This document shows, in pieces, positions 43,174-52,274 of a stretch of 64,000 nucleotides of DNA. How positions within the stretch are numbered: the first letter of the stretch is position 1; every line of letters starts with the position of its first letter. A program made the translations under genes and the position numbers. Source of the stretch: Streptomyces spinoverrucosus (lineage in GTDB: Bacteria; Actinomycetota; Actinomycetes; Streptomycetales; Streptomycetaceae); the NCBI RefSeq assembly GCF_015712165.1, contig NZ_JADPZX010000001.1:6336001-6400000 (forward strand), given 5' to 3'. The notes beneath the pieces were generated by a model. It was not told the origin of the DNA and made no database searches. It was given only the letters and a program-made list of their open reading frames with translations.

Positions 43174-44835
43174 TCAGTCAGTGGCGGGGGCAGGGGCATG
43201 CGTGTTGGCGTGCACAGGCCCGCGTGCCGGTCCGTCGAAGACGAACCCCTCATACCCGGCCTCGACTTGCTCTGTGCAGCGCTGTACATAGCGGTCGAAG
43301 CCGCCGACGTAGATCATGAACACCCGTGGCTTTCCGGGGATGTTCGCCCCCATGTACCAGGAGTCGGCCCGCTTGTAGAGCGTGTGGTCGGCCGCGCCGT
43401 CCACTTCCGCGCCCCAGCGGCGCTCCCATTCCACAGTGGTGTCGACCCGCTCGTGCCCCTCGGTCTCCATGTGGGTGATGAAGCGGGTGATCCAGTCGAC
43501 CTGCCACTCGCCTCCGGTGATCATCTGGGCGAGGACGCCGGGGCTGCCGGGACCGTGCACCATGAAGAGGTTGGGGAAGCCGGCCACGAGCAGACCCAGG
43601 TAGGACGTGGGGCCGTCCGCCCACTTCTCGCGCAGGTCGAGGCCGTCCGTGCCGGTGACGTTCATGGCGGTGAACGAGCCCGTCACGCCGTCGAATCCGG
43701 TGGCGAAGACGATCACATCGAGGTCGTACGAGGCGTTCGTGGTCCGCAGGCCGGACTCCGTGATCCGGGTGATCGGGTGGGTGCGGACGTCGACGAGCGT
43801 CACGTTCTCGCGGTTGAACGTCTCGTAGTAGCCCGTGTCCATGCAGATCCGCTTGGTGCCCACGGGGTACGTCTTGGGGCAGAGCAGCTCCGCGACCTCG
43901 GGATCCCGCACGATCTGGCGGATCTTGCCGCGGATGAACTCCGCCACGACCTCGTTCGCCGCCGGGTCCACCATGGTGTCGGTGAACGCTTGTAGGAAGA
44001 GTAGTCCGTTGCGTGCCGACCAGGCTCGTTCGAGGATTTCCTGCCGGGCCTCGGGGGAGTGGTCGAAGACCGAGCCGAAGCGCGGGACCGTCGGGAACAC
44101 GGCCGACGGATTGGCGCGCATGACTTCGCGGCGCTCGGCGTACTGCGCCTTCCACTCCTGCTCGTACGCGGGGTCCAGTGCCCGGTGGACGGCCGGGACG
44201 CTGAAGGCCGGGGTGCGCTGGAAGACGGTGAGGTGCTCGGCTACTTCGGCCGCGACCGGTGCGATCTGGATGCCGGTGGAGCCGGTCCCGATCAGGCCCA
44301 CTCGCTTGCCCGTCAGGTCGACGCCTTCGGCCGGCCACCGCGAGGTGTGGTGCCAGGTCCCCTTGAACGAGTCGAGCCCGGGGAACGGGGGGACGTTGTG
44401 CGCATGGAGGCTTCCGGTCGCCGCTATCACGTACTTGGCGGTTGCGGTGAATCCGTCCTCCGCGGCTATGTGCCAGCGGGACGTTCCCTCGTCGAAGCGG
44501 AGCCGGTTGACGCGCGTGCCGAACCGGATCCTCTCGCGGAGCCCGAAGCGGTCCGTGACATGGTTGGCGTACGCCTCGAGGTCCGGCTGCGGCGAGAAGT
44601 GCTCCGGCCACTTCCAGTCCTGCTGGAGGTCCTCGTCGAACGAGTAGGAGTACTGCATGCTCTCGATGTCGACGCGCGCACCGGGATAGCGATTCCAGTA
44701 CCAGGTGCCTCCCACACCGTCGCCCGCTTCCAGGCACCGCACGTCCAGGCCCAGTCCGCTCAGGCGGTGCAGGGCGTACAGACCGCTGAACCCGGCGCCG
44801 ATGACCACGGCATCGAAGGCCGACTTCTCGCTCAT
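43174..44835 (-). CDS. Baeyer-Villiger monooxygenase (flavoprotein)
   Basis: 553-aa FAD- and NADPH-dependent class B monooxygenase. The FAD motif is VVIGAGFSGLYALHRL, the NADPH motif GLIGTGSTGIQI, and between them the BVMO fingerprint FxGxxxHxxxW occurs at 157-167 (FKGTWHHTSRW). Length and WYWNRYPGARVDIES resemble cyclohexanone/phenylacetone monooxygenases. It inserts oxygen next to a ketone to form an ester or lactone. Its start overlaps the SDR stop (ATGA). The SDR and ADH upstream would supply the ketone and the esterase downstream would open the product. Confidence 0.95.
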   Translation of the reverse strand: MSEKSAFDAVVIGAGFSGLYALHRLSGLGLDVRCLEAGDGVGGTWYWNRYPGARVDIESMQYSYSFDEDLQQDWKWPEHFSPQPDLEAYANHVTDRFGLRERIRFGTRVNRLRFDEGTSRWHIAAEDGFTATAKYVIAATGSLHAHNVPPFPGLDSFKGTWHHTSRWPAEGVDLTGKRVGLIGTGSTGIQIAPVAAEVAEHLTVFQRTPAFSVPAVHRALDPAYEQEWKAQYAERREVMRANPSAVFPTVPRFGSVFDHSPEARQEILERAWSARNGLLFLQAFTDTMVDPAANEVVAEFIRGKIRQIVRDPEVAELLCPKTYPVGTKRICMDTGYYETFNRENVTLVDVRTHPITRITESGLRTTNASYDLDVIVFATGFDGVTGSFTAMNVTGTDGLDLREKWADGPTSYLGLLVAGFPNLFMVHGPGSPGVLAQMITGGEWQVDWITRFITHMETEGHERVDTTVEWERRWGAEVDGAADHTLYKRADSWYMGANIPGKPRVFMIYVGGFDRYVQRCTEQVEAGYEGFVFDGPARGPVHANTHAPAPATD

Positions 44836-45758
44836 CGCGTGCTCGTCCCGATCGTGGCGCTCAGGTGCCTGCTGTTCGCATCCGCCCAGGTCTTCGTGTC
44901 AGGGGCAAGCTGCTGCCGGTCGAGGTCGTTGAGCGCGTCCCAGTTCTCCAGCAGGTGCTCCGGCGTCAGGTCCAGGCCGGGGTGGGTGTATCCGTGGGTC
45001 TCGGCGATGAAGAGCCGGGTCACCCGGCGCATCCCGCTGACGTACGTCTCCCCGTTGACCGGGCAGTCGCGGTGGCAGAGGATCGCCACCAGCGGTGATA
45101 CGAGGGACGGGGCGCGTTCCGGGTCGTCGGGCACCTCGGACTGGCCGGTGTGCGCGTTCATCATGCGGGTCATGGCCATGGGCGCGACCATGTTGACCTT
45201 GACGCCGAGCGGCGCCCCGGCCATGGCGAGGGCGCGTCCCAGGCCGATCACCCCGGCCTTCGCCGATCCGTACGACGTCAGTGACGCCTGGCCCAGCGCT
45301 CCGGTGGACGTGGTCATCACGACACGCCCGTACCTGGCGGACTCGAAGTGCGGCCAGGCGGCCCGCGTGACGTTGAAGCTGCCCCCGATGTGCAGGGCCA
45401 ACTGCGCCTGCAGGTCGGCCGGTTCGACGGCGGGGAACGCGTCGTACCAATAGATGCCGGCGTTGTTGACCACGATGTCGAGGCGGCCGAAGGCGTCGAT
45501 CGCACGATCCACCAGCGCCTGGGCGCCCTCGGGCGTGGCGATGTCCGAGGTGTCCGACACAGCGCTGCCACCGGACTGCCGTATCCGCTCGGCCTGCAGG
45601 GCAGCCGGGGTGGCATCGGTTCCCGCCCCGTCCATCGCGGCCCCGATGTCGTTCACCACGACCTTGGCCCCGCGAGCGGCGAGGAGCGCGGCGTGCGCGG
45701 CGCCGATGCCCCGGCCCGCGCCGGTGACTATGGCGACTTGGCCATCGAAATGAAGCAC
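44832..45758 (-). CDS. Short-chain dehydrogenase/reductase with C-terminal extension
   Basis: 308 aa. The GTG at 45758 leads straight into the fold (VLHFDGQVAIVTGAGRGIGA). The active site is MTTSTGALGQASLTSYGSAK. Residues from about 215 onward (ILCHRDCPVNGETYVSGMRR) form an extension like that of the (3R)-hydroxyacyl-CoA dehydrogenase part of peroxisomal multifunctional enzymes. Coupled by ATGA overlap to the BVMO. Likely makes the ketone substrate of that enzyme, or acts on a 3-hydroxyacyl-CoA. Confidence 0.9.
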   Translation of the reverse strand: MLHFDGQVAIVTGAGRGIGAAHAALLAARGAKVVVNDIGAAMDGAGTDATPAALQAERIRQSGGSAVSDTSDIATPEGAQALVDRAIDAFGRLDIVVNNAGIYWYDAFPAVEPADLQAQLALHIGGSFNVTRAAWPHFESARYGRVVMTTSTGALGQASLTSYGSAKAGVIGLGRALAMAGAPLGVKVNMVAPMAMTRMMNAHTGQSEVPDDPERAPSLVSPLVAILCHRDCPVNGETYVSGMRRVTRLFIAETHGYTHPGLDLTPEHLLENWDALNDLDRQQLAPDTKTWADANSRHLSATIGTSTR

Positions 45759-45796
45759 GGTCTCGCCCTTCTGTCCGAGTGCGGGAGGGTGCGCAC

Positions 45797-46915
45797 TCAC
45801 GTGTGGGTGGCTGGGGCCGGGCCGTATCCGGCCTGTTCGGCGGTGAGCAGTTCGTCCGTGTCGAGATCCGGCAGGATGAGGATCTTGACCTGATCGGTGG
45901 CTCCGTCGCGGGGGCGGAGGGCCTCGAAGGCCTTCTGCGCTCCGGCGAGACCGGTGTACGCGGTCACCATGAGCGCCGGGTCGTAACGCCCCTCGCGCAG
46001 ATGCTCGTACGCCCGCCACACCGCCTCGTAGCGGATCTCGCCGTGTGCGGGGCCGGAGGCGAAGACGACGGAGATGTTCTTCATGACCGCGGAGATCGGC
46101 CGCAGCGACTCCCTCTCGGTCGCGCCGCCCACGACGGCGATCACGGTGTACGGCGGGACGGAGCCGAGCAGTCCGGTCAACAGCCCGGGTGCGCCCGACG
46201 CCTCGACGACATGCAGCCGGCTGCCCGCCGGCACCAGATCCCGCCACACCTCCACGGGGTCCTTCTCCCGGGGATCGACCGCGACCGTGGCCCCGTACGC
46301 CAGGGCGATCTCCCGGCGCTTCGCCGAGGGATCGGAGACCACGACGGTGCTCGCCCCGGCCGCCGCGAACTCGACGACCGCACCGAGGCCCACCGGCCCC
46401 GCACCGGTGACAAGGGCGGTGCCGCCCGCACTCAGGCCCGTCCGGCGAGCACCGTTCGTACCGGTGGCGATCGGCTCCAGTGTGGCGGCGAGGACCGGGT
46501 CCACGCCGTCGAGCGGGACGTGCATGATCGCCATGACGACGGCTTCGGTGCTCATACCGCCGGGGTAGCTGTTGGAGAAACCGATCCCGTGCATCGCGCC
46601 GCTGTCGTCGAAGACCGCCGGCAGGACGAAGAGCTTCTGGCCGACGGAGAACTCGTCCGCCCCTGGACCGAGTTCGGCGACCTCTGCCGTGAACTCGTGG
46701 CCGAACACCACCGGCTGTTTCGCATCGAACCGATAGAGCTCCTGGCCCGTTTCGACTGCCGCCGCAAGGAAGTCGTCGGTGTGCGCCCAAGCCGAAAGGT
46801 CGGTGCCGCAAATGCCGTTGGCTATGGGGCGCACCCGCATCTGCCCGGCCTGAAGAGGCGGCAACGGGAAGTCGCCTACCTCGAATTCCCCGCGATGGTA
46901 GATCGCAGCGCGCAT
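45797..46915 (-). CDS. Zinc-type alcohol dehydrogenase (MDR family)
   Basis: 372 aa. Catalytic-zinc residues lie in GICGTDLSAWAH and VFGHEFTAE, with a later Glu in ATLEPIATG; the NAD motif is TGAGPVGLGAVV. The four-Cys structural-zinc loop of classical ADHs is missing; the corresponding region reads LPAVFDDSGAMHG. It follows the TetR gene by 16 nt and precedes the SDR. Probably oxidises the secondary alcohol upstream of the Baeyer-Villiger step. Confidence 0.9.
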   Translation of the reverse strand: MRAAIYHRGEFEVGDFPLPPLQAGQMRVRPIANGICGTDLSAWAHTDDFLAAAVETGQELYRFDAKQPVVFGHEFTAEVAELGPGADEFSVGQKLFVLPAVFDDSGAMHGIGFSNSYPGGMSTEAVVMAIMHVPLDGVDPVLAATLEPIATGTNGARRTGLSAGGTALVTGAGPVGLGAVVEFAAAGASTVVVSDPSAKRREIALAYGATVAVDPREKDPVEVWRDLVPAGSRLHVVEASGAPGLLTGLLGSVPPYTVIAVVGGATERESLRPISAVMKNISVVFASGPAHGEIRYEAVWRAYEHLREGRYDPALMVTAYTGLAGAQKAFEALRPRDGATDQVKILILPDLDTDELLTAEQAGYGPAPATHT

Positions 46916-46931
46916 GCTGTTCCCTTCGTGA

Positions 46932-47543
46932 CTACCCCGGCTCCTCGTAGAGGGCGGGCGCGAGCAGATGGCAGACGACGTCGGTGACCAGGTCGAGCGG
47001 ATCTTCGAGGGCCGGCTTCCAATCGGCGACCACCCAGGCCGAGAAGAACGACTCGATCTGCCCCAGCGCCATCAGCACGCGCTGGCGGGCTTCCGCCGGT
47101 GAGACATCGCGCCAGCGTTCGCGGTCGTCCGCGAGCTTGGCGATGAAGCGTTCGTGCGCTTCGGCAGCGCCGTCGGAGGCAAGAGTTGGGCCGGCCATGG
47201 TGAGTGCGCGGATGCTGGTGGCCTGTTCGCGCCAGCGCACCTCGAGTGCTTCGAGCCAGGTGTGGATGGCGGCGCGGGTCCAGTTCTCGATCGCCGCCAG
47301 CTCGGTGTACACCTCGTCAGCGAGCTCGTACTGCCGTTGCGCGAGAGCAAGCACCACATCCGACTTGTTCGTGAAATGCGCGTACACGGTGGCTCTGGCC
47401 ACTCCGGCCGCTTTGGCGATGTCGTCCATATTGGCGTCCAATGCGGATCGTTCCGCGAAGACCTCTACGGCTGCGTCAAGAAGCCGTTCACGGGTCAGCC
47501 TCTTTTGTTCTTCGCGAATGCTGGGGCGTCGTTCTTTGCTCAT
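46932..47543 (-). CDS. TetR-family transcriptional regulator
   Basis: 203 aa. Helix-turn-helix in IAKAAGVARATVYAHFTNKS (residues about 40-60), preceded by RERLLDAAVEVFAERSALDA. The C-terminal domain is all-helical with several Trp, as in TetR proteins that bind hydrophobic ligands. It heads the ADH-SDR-BVMO-esterase unit and probably represses it until the ketone or alcohol appears. The upstream gap is only 87 nt and I see no clear palindrome there. Confidence 0.9.
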   Translation of the reverse strand: MSKERRPSIREEQKRLTRERLLDAAVEVFAERSALDANMDDIAKAAGVARATVYAHFTNKSDVVLALAQRQYELADEVYTELAAIENWTRAAIHTWLEALEVRWREQATSIRALTMAGPTLASDGAAEAHERFIAKLADDRERWRDVSPAEARQRVLMALGQIESFFSAWVVADWKPALEDPLDLVTDVVCHLLAPALYEEPG

Positions 47544-47630
47544 GCGCTGTGACTCATCTGCTCGTTGCCTTTCGCCGTCGGTCGCCGCGGCAGTGTCTCC
47601 GGCAGTCTCCCAATCGGGCAGCGGGTGCCC

Positions 47631-48626
47631 TCAGTCGACCTTTGATTCCAGGCCGGGCGTGGTGGCGTGTGGCAGCAGCCGGCGTAGTGCGTCGACCACT
47701 TCGGTCAGGGCGTGCAGGGAGACCGGGAAGAGGCCCGGGACGGAGAGGAACCCGTGCGCGGCGCCCGCATAGGTCGTCTGCCGCACCGGGACGCCCGCGG
47801 CACGCAGCACTTCGGCGTACGCGGGACCTTGGTCGCGATGCGGATCATGCTCGGCAGCGATGATCACCGCAGGCGGCAGACCGCGGTGATCGGACGCCAG
47901 CAGAGGCGAGATCCGCGGGTCCGATCGGTCCAGCTCGCCCAGATAGTGCGCGAGATACGCCTCGGACTCCGCGCTGGTCAGCATGGGTGTGACAGCGTGT
48001 TCCACCGCGGACGGATAGTCGCCGGCCAGATCGACGGGTGGGTAGAGCAATACCTGTGCGCACCAGCGCGGACCGGAGGATCCGTCCCGGTCGGCCAGAG
48101 CGACCCCCGTGGCCAGGTTGGCGCCCGCGCTGTCCCCGATGAGGACCATCCGCGCCGGGTCCCCGCCCCACTCCCGCGCGGTCGCCGAGGCCCAGCGCGC
48201 CGCATCGACGGCATCCTCGTAGGCGGCCGGGAACGGGTGCTCGGGCGCGAGGCGGTAGTCCACCGACACGACGACGGCATCGAGGCGTGCGGCCAACTGG
48301 GCGTTGAACCATTCCTTGAGCGTGGGATCGCCGATCACGAATCCGCCGCCGTGGAAGTCGACAAGGACCGGCCGTGGGTCGGCGGCCTGCTGCCGGGGCC
48401 GGTACCGGCGTACGCACAGACTGCGTCCGGGCAGCTCGGCCTGGATCCAGTCCACGGCCACGGACTTGGGCACCCTGCCGGTCAGCAGTGTCCCCGGTCC
48501 GCTGCGAGGTGGCGCGAGCCGGCGCCGCAGCGCGGGAATCTCGTCCGCAGACTTGCCCAGCACGGTGTTCGCCGACGACCACTTCTGCGGCTTGGTGAGG
48601 ACGCGGACCCGCAGCGGGAGCGTCAT
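47631..48626 (-). CDS. Alpha/beta hydrolase (HSL-type esterase/lactonase)
   Basis: 331 aa. The ATG at 48626 overlaps the monooxygenase stop (ATGA) and is followed by TLPLRVRVLTKPQKW. Motifs: DFHGGGFVIGD oxyanion loop, LIGDSAGANLATG elbow, EHDPHRDQG acid, AAHGFLS histidine. It forms a coupled pair with the second Baeyer-Villiger-type monooxygenase and would hydrolyse its ester or lactone product. Confidence 0.92.
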   Translation of the reverse strand: MTLPLRVRVLTKPQKWSSANTVLGKSADEIPALRRRLAPPRSGPGTLLTGRVPKSVAVDWIQAELPGRSLCVRRYRPRQQAADPRPVLVDFHGGGFVIGDPTLKEWFNAQLAARLDAVVVSVDYRLAPEHPFPAAYEDAVDAARWASATAREWGGDPARMVLIGDSAGANLATGVALADRDGSSGPRWCAQVLLYPPVDLAGDYPSAVEHAVTPMLTSAESEAYLAHYLGELDRSDPRISPLLASDHRGLPPAVIIAAEHDPHRDQGPAYAEVLRAAGVPVRQTTYAGAAHGFLSVPGLFPVSLHALTEVVDALRRLLPHATTPGLESKVD

Positions 48627-50143
48627 GACGCCACCTCCTCGCGGACGCGGGCGGCGCCTGCGCGGGTCACGCGGTAGGCAGCCGTGTCGAAGCGTCGGGT
48701 GCGCAGCTGGTAACCCGCGCTCCAGGCAGGCCACATGACGACGTTCTCCCCTTTGCGGTTGAGGTAGTAGCTGCGGCAGCCGCCCACCTCGTAGACCGTG
48801 CGCTTCGACATGCGCCGGACCCAGCGGGTCCATGCGCCGGCCCGCTCCGCCCGGACCTCAACCGTCTCCACGTCAGCCTTCGCGAACCGCTGCAGGGCAT
48901 CGGCGACATACACGGCCTGCGCCTCGCTGAACATCAGCGCCGAGCTGACCCCGCTGGTCGCGTTGGGTCCCTGCAGCATGAACAGATTGGGGAACTCCGG
49001 TACGGTGATCCCCTTGTAGCCCCGGGGATCGTCGCCCCAGTAATCGGCCAGGGAGATACCGCCCCTGCCGTGGATGCGCTGAGCGATCGGGCTGGTCACG
49101 CCGATGTCGAAGCCCGTGTTGAGGATCAGTGTGTCGACCTCGGCCTTGGTGCCGTCTCCCGCGAGGACGGTGTTGCCGCGTACCTCGACGAGTCCGCCGG
49201 TGTGCAGGGTGACGTTCGGCTCGCACAGCGCGGGCAGGTAGTCGTTGGAGATCAGGGGCCGCTTGCACATGTACTCGAAGTCGGGCAGTAGTTTGCGCCG
49301 CAGTTCTGGGTCCGGGACCTGCTTCTGGAGGTGCTTGAGGCAGGTCTTCTGGAATCGGCTGCGCAGCACGCCGAAGCGCCGACCGGCCGCCAGCGCCTCC
49401 GTGATGAGGTAGAAGAGCCCTCGCTCGGCCGTCATCAGGCGGGGGTGCCGGCGCAGGCGGCGCTGGGCTCGCTCCGGGATCGGCCGGTCCACCTTGGGCC
49501 TGACCCAGGCCGCCGTGCGCTGAACGACATGAAGCTCGGCCACCTGCGGCTGGATCAGCGGCACGAACTGGACCGACGACGAACCGGTGCCGATCACGGC
49601 GACCCGACGACCTCGTAGGTCGTGATCGTGGTTCCAGCGCGCCGAGTGGAAGCACTCTCCGGGGAATTCTTCCAGGCCGGGAACGTCCGGGTAGCTCGGG
49701 TCGGCCACGACACCCGCCGCACTGATCAGAAAGCGCGCCCGGTAGACGCCCTTGGACGTGGCGATGACCCACAACCGCTCGTCCGGGCTCCAGCGCGCCT
49801 CGTCCACGCGGTGCTCGAAGCGGATGTGCGGCAACAGACCGCGCCGCTCCGCCACATCGCGGGTGTAGTCGAAGAGCTGGTCGCCCATGGCGAAGAGCCG
49901 GGACCAGTGGGGGTTGGGATCCGTCGAGAGCGAGTACAGCTTCGACGGAGTGTCCACGCCGACGCCGGGATAGGTGTTGTCCCGCCATACGCCACCGACT
50001 TCGGCTGCCCGCTCCAGGATCACGAAGTCGTGGAGTCCCTTGCGCAGCAGCCGTATGCCCATGGCGATGCCGGAAAAGCCGGCCCCGATGACGGCGACCC
50101 GAACGTCCCGCCGTATGTCATCAACCGCAGTGTCCTCTGACAT
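48623..50143 (-). CDS. Baeyer-Villiger-type flavin monooxygenase (second copy)
   Basis: About 506 aa; the ATG at 50143 (MSEDTAVDD) is preferred over an upstream in-frame start at 50191 whose extension looks non-coding. FAD motif VAVIGAGFSGIAMGIRLL, NADPH motif VAVIGTGSSSVQFV, and FPGECFHSARWN, which satisfies FxGxxxHxxxW. Overall it resembles the 4-hydroxyacetophenone monooxygenase/EtaA group more than the cyclohexanone group, so it is not a simple duplicate of the 43-44 kb gene. Coupled with the following esterase. Confidence 0.93.
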   Translation of the reverse strand: MSEDTAVDDIRRDVRVAVIGAGFSGIAMGIRLLRKGLHDFVILERAAEVGGVWRDNTYPGVGVDTPSKLYSLSTDPNPHWSRLFAMGDQLFDYTRDVAERRGLLPHIRFEHRVDEARWSPDERLWVIATSKGVYRARFLISAAGVVADPSYPDVPGLEEFPGECFHSARWNHDHDLRGRRVAVIGTGSSSVQFVPLIQPQVAELHVVQRTAAWVRPKVDRPIPERAQRRLRRHPRLMTAERGLFYLITEALAAGRRFGVLRSRFQKTCLKHLQKQVPDPELRRKLLPDFEYMCKRPLISNDYLPALCEPNVTLHTGGLVEVRGNTVLAGDGTKAEVDTLILNTGFDIGVTSPIAQRIHGRGGISLADYWGDDPRGYKGITVPEFPNLFMLQGPNATSGVSSALMFSEAQAVYVADALQRFAKADVETVEVRAERAGAWTRWVRRMSKRTVYEVGGCRSYYLNRKGENVVMWPAWSAGYQLRTRRFDTAAYRVTRAGAARVREEVAS

Positions 50144-50178
50144 GCTGGCAGCAGACCATACGATCAGTCGCCTGTCCA

Positions 50179-50189
50179 GACAAAATGTC
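50179..50189. promoter_or_regulatory. Weak inverted repeat upstream of second BVMO
   Basis: GACA-AAA-TGTC, 36 nt upstream of the ATG at 50143. The arms are only 4 bp, so it is a weak candidate for a regulator site. Confidence 0.25.
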
Positions 50190-50273
50190 ACTGAGATCTG
50201 TTCTTGCTGGTGAGATCGGCGTAACTTGCCGCTGGTAAGGGGGTGTTACGTGGCGACGAGCCGGTTCCGTTCC

Positions 50274-51326
50274 TCAGGTGGCGGTCTCTTTGAGCAGGCC
50301 GATGTCTCGTACGCGGTGTTCGTGCGTCGCGGCCAGCGGCCTGGCGTTGAGCTGGGTGACGCCGACCTCGGCGAACGCTGCGACGCGCTCCTTGATCCAG
50401 CCGAGCGGGCCGATCAGCGAGACGCCGTGGACGAGCGCGTCGGGGACCGCTGCGGCGGCCTCAGCCTTGCGGCCGGAGAGGTAGAGGTCCTGGACGGTCT
50501 CTGCGGCCTCTTCGAAGCCGTAACGGCGTGCCAGGTCGTTGTAGAAGTTCTTGCCGCGCGCACCCATTCCACCTACGTACAGGGCGAGTTGGCGGCGGAC
50601 GTGATCAGTTGCCGCGACCAGCTCGGTCTCCTCCTCGGTCACAGCGACCTGGGTGTCGACAGCGATCCGGAGCGGGCCGAGCGACGGGTCGCGGAGAGCC
50701 AGGCCGGCGTCGAGGGCCCCGCCGAAGGCGGCGCGTGCGGCCTCCGGGTAGAAGAAGATGGGCTCCCAGCCCTCGAACAGCTCGGCCGCCAAGGTGACGT
50801 TCTTCGGTCCGAGGGCGGCCAGCATCATCGGAATCCGCTCCCGCACCGGCTCGTTGATCAGCTTGAGGGGCTTTCCGACACCCGATCCGCCATGCTCGCG
50901 GTCCAGGGGCAGATGGAACTGCGTGCCCCTGTGCTCCACCGGCTCCCTGCGCCAGACCTTGCGGCAGATCTCGGCCACCTCGCGGGTGCGCGCGAGAGGT
51001 GCCCGGTACGGCAGCCCGTGGAAGCCCTCGACGACCTGCGGGCCCGAGGCGCCGATGCCGAGGGTGAAGCGCCCGCCGGAGACGTAGTCGAGACCGGCGG
51101 CGGTCATGGCGAGCAACGCGGGTGTTCTGGAATAGATGTTGAGGATGTTGGAGGCGATCTCCACTGTGCCGGTCCTCGCGGCGAGGTAGCCGAGCTGACT
51201 GACGGAGTCGAAGCTGTAGGCCTCGGGGAGCAGGACGACGTCGAGGCCGCTTCGCTCGTAGTCGGCCAAGCGGTCGGCGGTCTCGGTGAATCCGCCGCTG
51301 TAGGCCAGCGGCATCCCTATGCGCAC
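50274..51326 (-). CDS. LLM-class (probably F420-dependent) oxidoreductase
   Basis: About 350 aa luciferase-like monooxygenase/F420-dependent reductase fold. The GTG at 51326 has GGAG 7 nt upstream and begins RIGMPLAYSGGFTETADRL. Landmarks: VVLLPEAYSFDSVSQLGYLA, IASNILNIYSRTPALLAMTA and GGRFTLGIGASGPQVVEGFH. In actinobacteria this subgroup mostly uses F420, but flavin use is possible. Divergent from an SDR, with element E between them. It could reduce a ring enone or oxidise an alcohol. Confidence 0.87.
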   Translation of the reverse strand: MRIGMPLAYSGGFTETADRLADYERSGLDVVLLPEAYSFDSVSQLGYLAARTGTVEIASNILNIYSRTPALLAMTAAGLDYVSGGRFTLGIGASGPQVVEGFHGLPYRAPLARTREVAEICRKVWRREPVEHRGTQFHLPLDREHGGSGVGKPLKLINEPVRERIPMMLAALGPKNVTLAAELFEGWEPIFFYPEAARAAFGGALDAGLALRDPSLGPLRIAVDTQVAVTEEETELVAATDHVRRQLALYVGGMGARGKNFYNDLARRYGFEEAAETVQDLYLSGRKAEAAAAVPDALVHGVSLIGPLGWIKERVAAFAEVGVTQLNARPLAATHEHRVRDIGLLKETAT

Positions 51327-51381
51327 GGGCGAGCTCCAGTCTGTCGGTGGGTGGACGCGTCCAGCGGCTACCCTGCAGAGC

Positions 51382-51401
51382 CTGATGTTATATATAGTAT
51401 T
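51382..51401. promoter_or_regulatory. AT-rich operator-like element E (divergent promoter)
   Basis: CTGATGTTATATATAGTATT, 55 nt upstream of the LLM start and 42 nt upstream of the SDR start. 17 of 20 positions match element C. Confidence 0.6.
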
Positions 51402-51443
51402 CAAAATCTGGCCCTCAAGTCCGGAACCAGGGGAGGCCGCACC

Positions 51444-52193
51444 ATGCGCTTCAAGGACAAGATCGCGATCGTGACCGGAGCGGGTCAGGGGATCGGTGAG
51501 GCCTACGCCAAGGCGCTGGCCGCCGAGGGCGCGAGCGTCGCCGTCGCCGACCTCAACTCCGAACAGGCCGACCGTGTCGCCAAGGAGATCGAGGCGAGCG
51601 GCGGCACCGCGCTCGCCGTCAAGGTCGATGTGGCCGACCCCGAGAGCGCTCGCGCCATGGCCGAGACGGTGAAGTCCGCCTGGGGCGGCATCGACCACCT
51701 GGTCAACAACGCGGCGATATACGGCGGGATGCAGATCGAATCCCTGCTCACCGTGGACCCTGGCTACTACAACCGCTTCCTGGCGGTGAACATGAACGGT
51801 GCGCTCCACTGCACCCGCGCGTGCTACGAGTCCATGGCCGAGCGCGGCGGCGGCGCGATAGTGAACCAGTCGTCCACCGCGGCCTGGATGGCCGGCGGCT
51901 ACTACTCGATCGCCAAGGCCGCCCTGAACGCGCTCACCGTGAACCTCGCCTCCGAGCTCGGCGGCCGCAACATCCGGGTCAACGCGATCGCGCCCGGGCC
52001 GACGGACACGGCGGCCACGCGCACCGTCGTACCCGAGCCCTTCATCGAGCCGCTGGTCAACTCCCTGATGATCAAGCGACTCGGCACTCCGGAGGACCAC
52101 GTCGGCGCGCTGCTGTTCCTGCTGTCCGACGACGCGTCGTGGGTCACCGGACAGGTTCTCGCGACAGATGGCGGGCAGATCATCCGCCACTGA
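51444..52193 (+). CDS. Short-chain dehydrogenase/reductase
   Basis: 249-aa classical SDR. Cofactor motif IVTGAGQGIGEAY, structural NNAAIYGG, catalytic Ser in VNQSSTAAW, YSIAK for YxxxK and the closing VTGQVLATDGGQIIRH. GGGAGG lies 7 nt before the ATG. It is the single gene on the right side of the element-E divergon. Length and motifs are those of FabG-like and cyclic-alcohol dehydrogenases; substrate unknown. Confidence 0.92.
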   Translation: MRFKDKIAIVTGAGQGIGEAYAKALAAEGASVAVADLNSEQADRVAKEIEASGGTALAVKVDVADPESARAMAETVKSAWGGIDHLVNNAAIYGGMQIESLLTVDPGYYNRFLAVNMNGALHCTRACYESMAERGGGAIVNQSSTAAWMAGGYYSIAKAALNALTVNLASELGGRNIRVNAIAPGPTDTAATRTVVPEPFIEPLVNSLMIKRLGTPEDHVGALLFLLSDDASWVTGQVLATDGGQIIRH

Positions 52194-52274
52194 CACGGCG
52201 CACGATGCCGTGCGGGGCCGCGGTCGCGTGGATCGCGGCCCCGCACGGCCTGTCCTGCTCCGGAGCTCGTGCAG

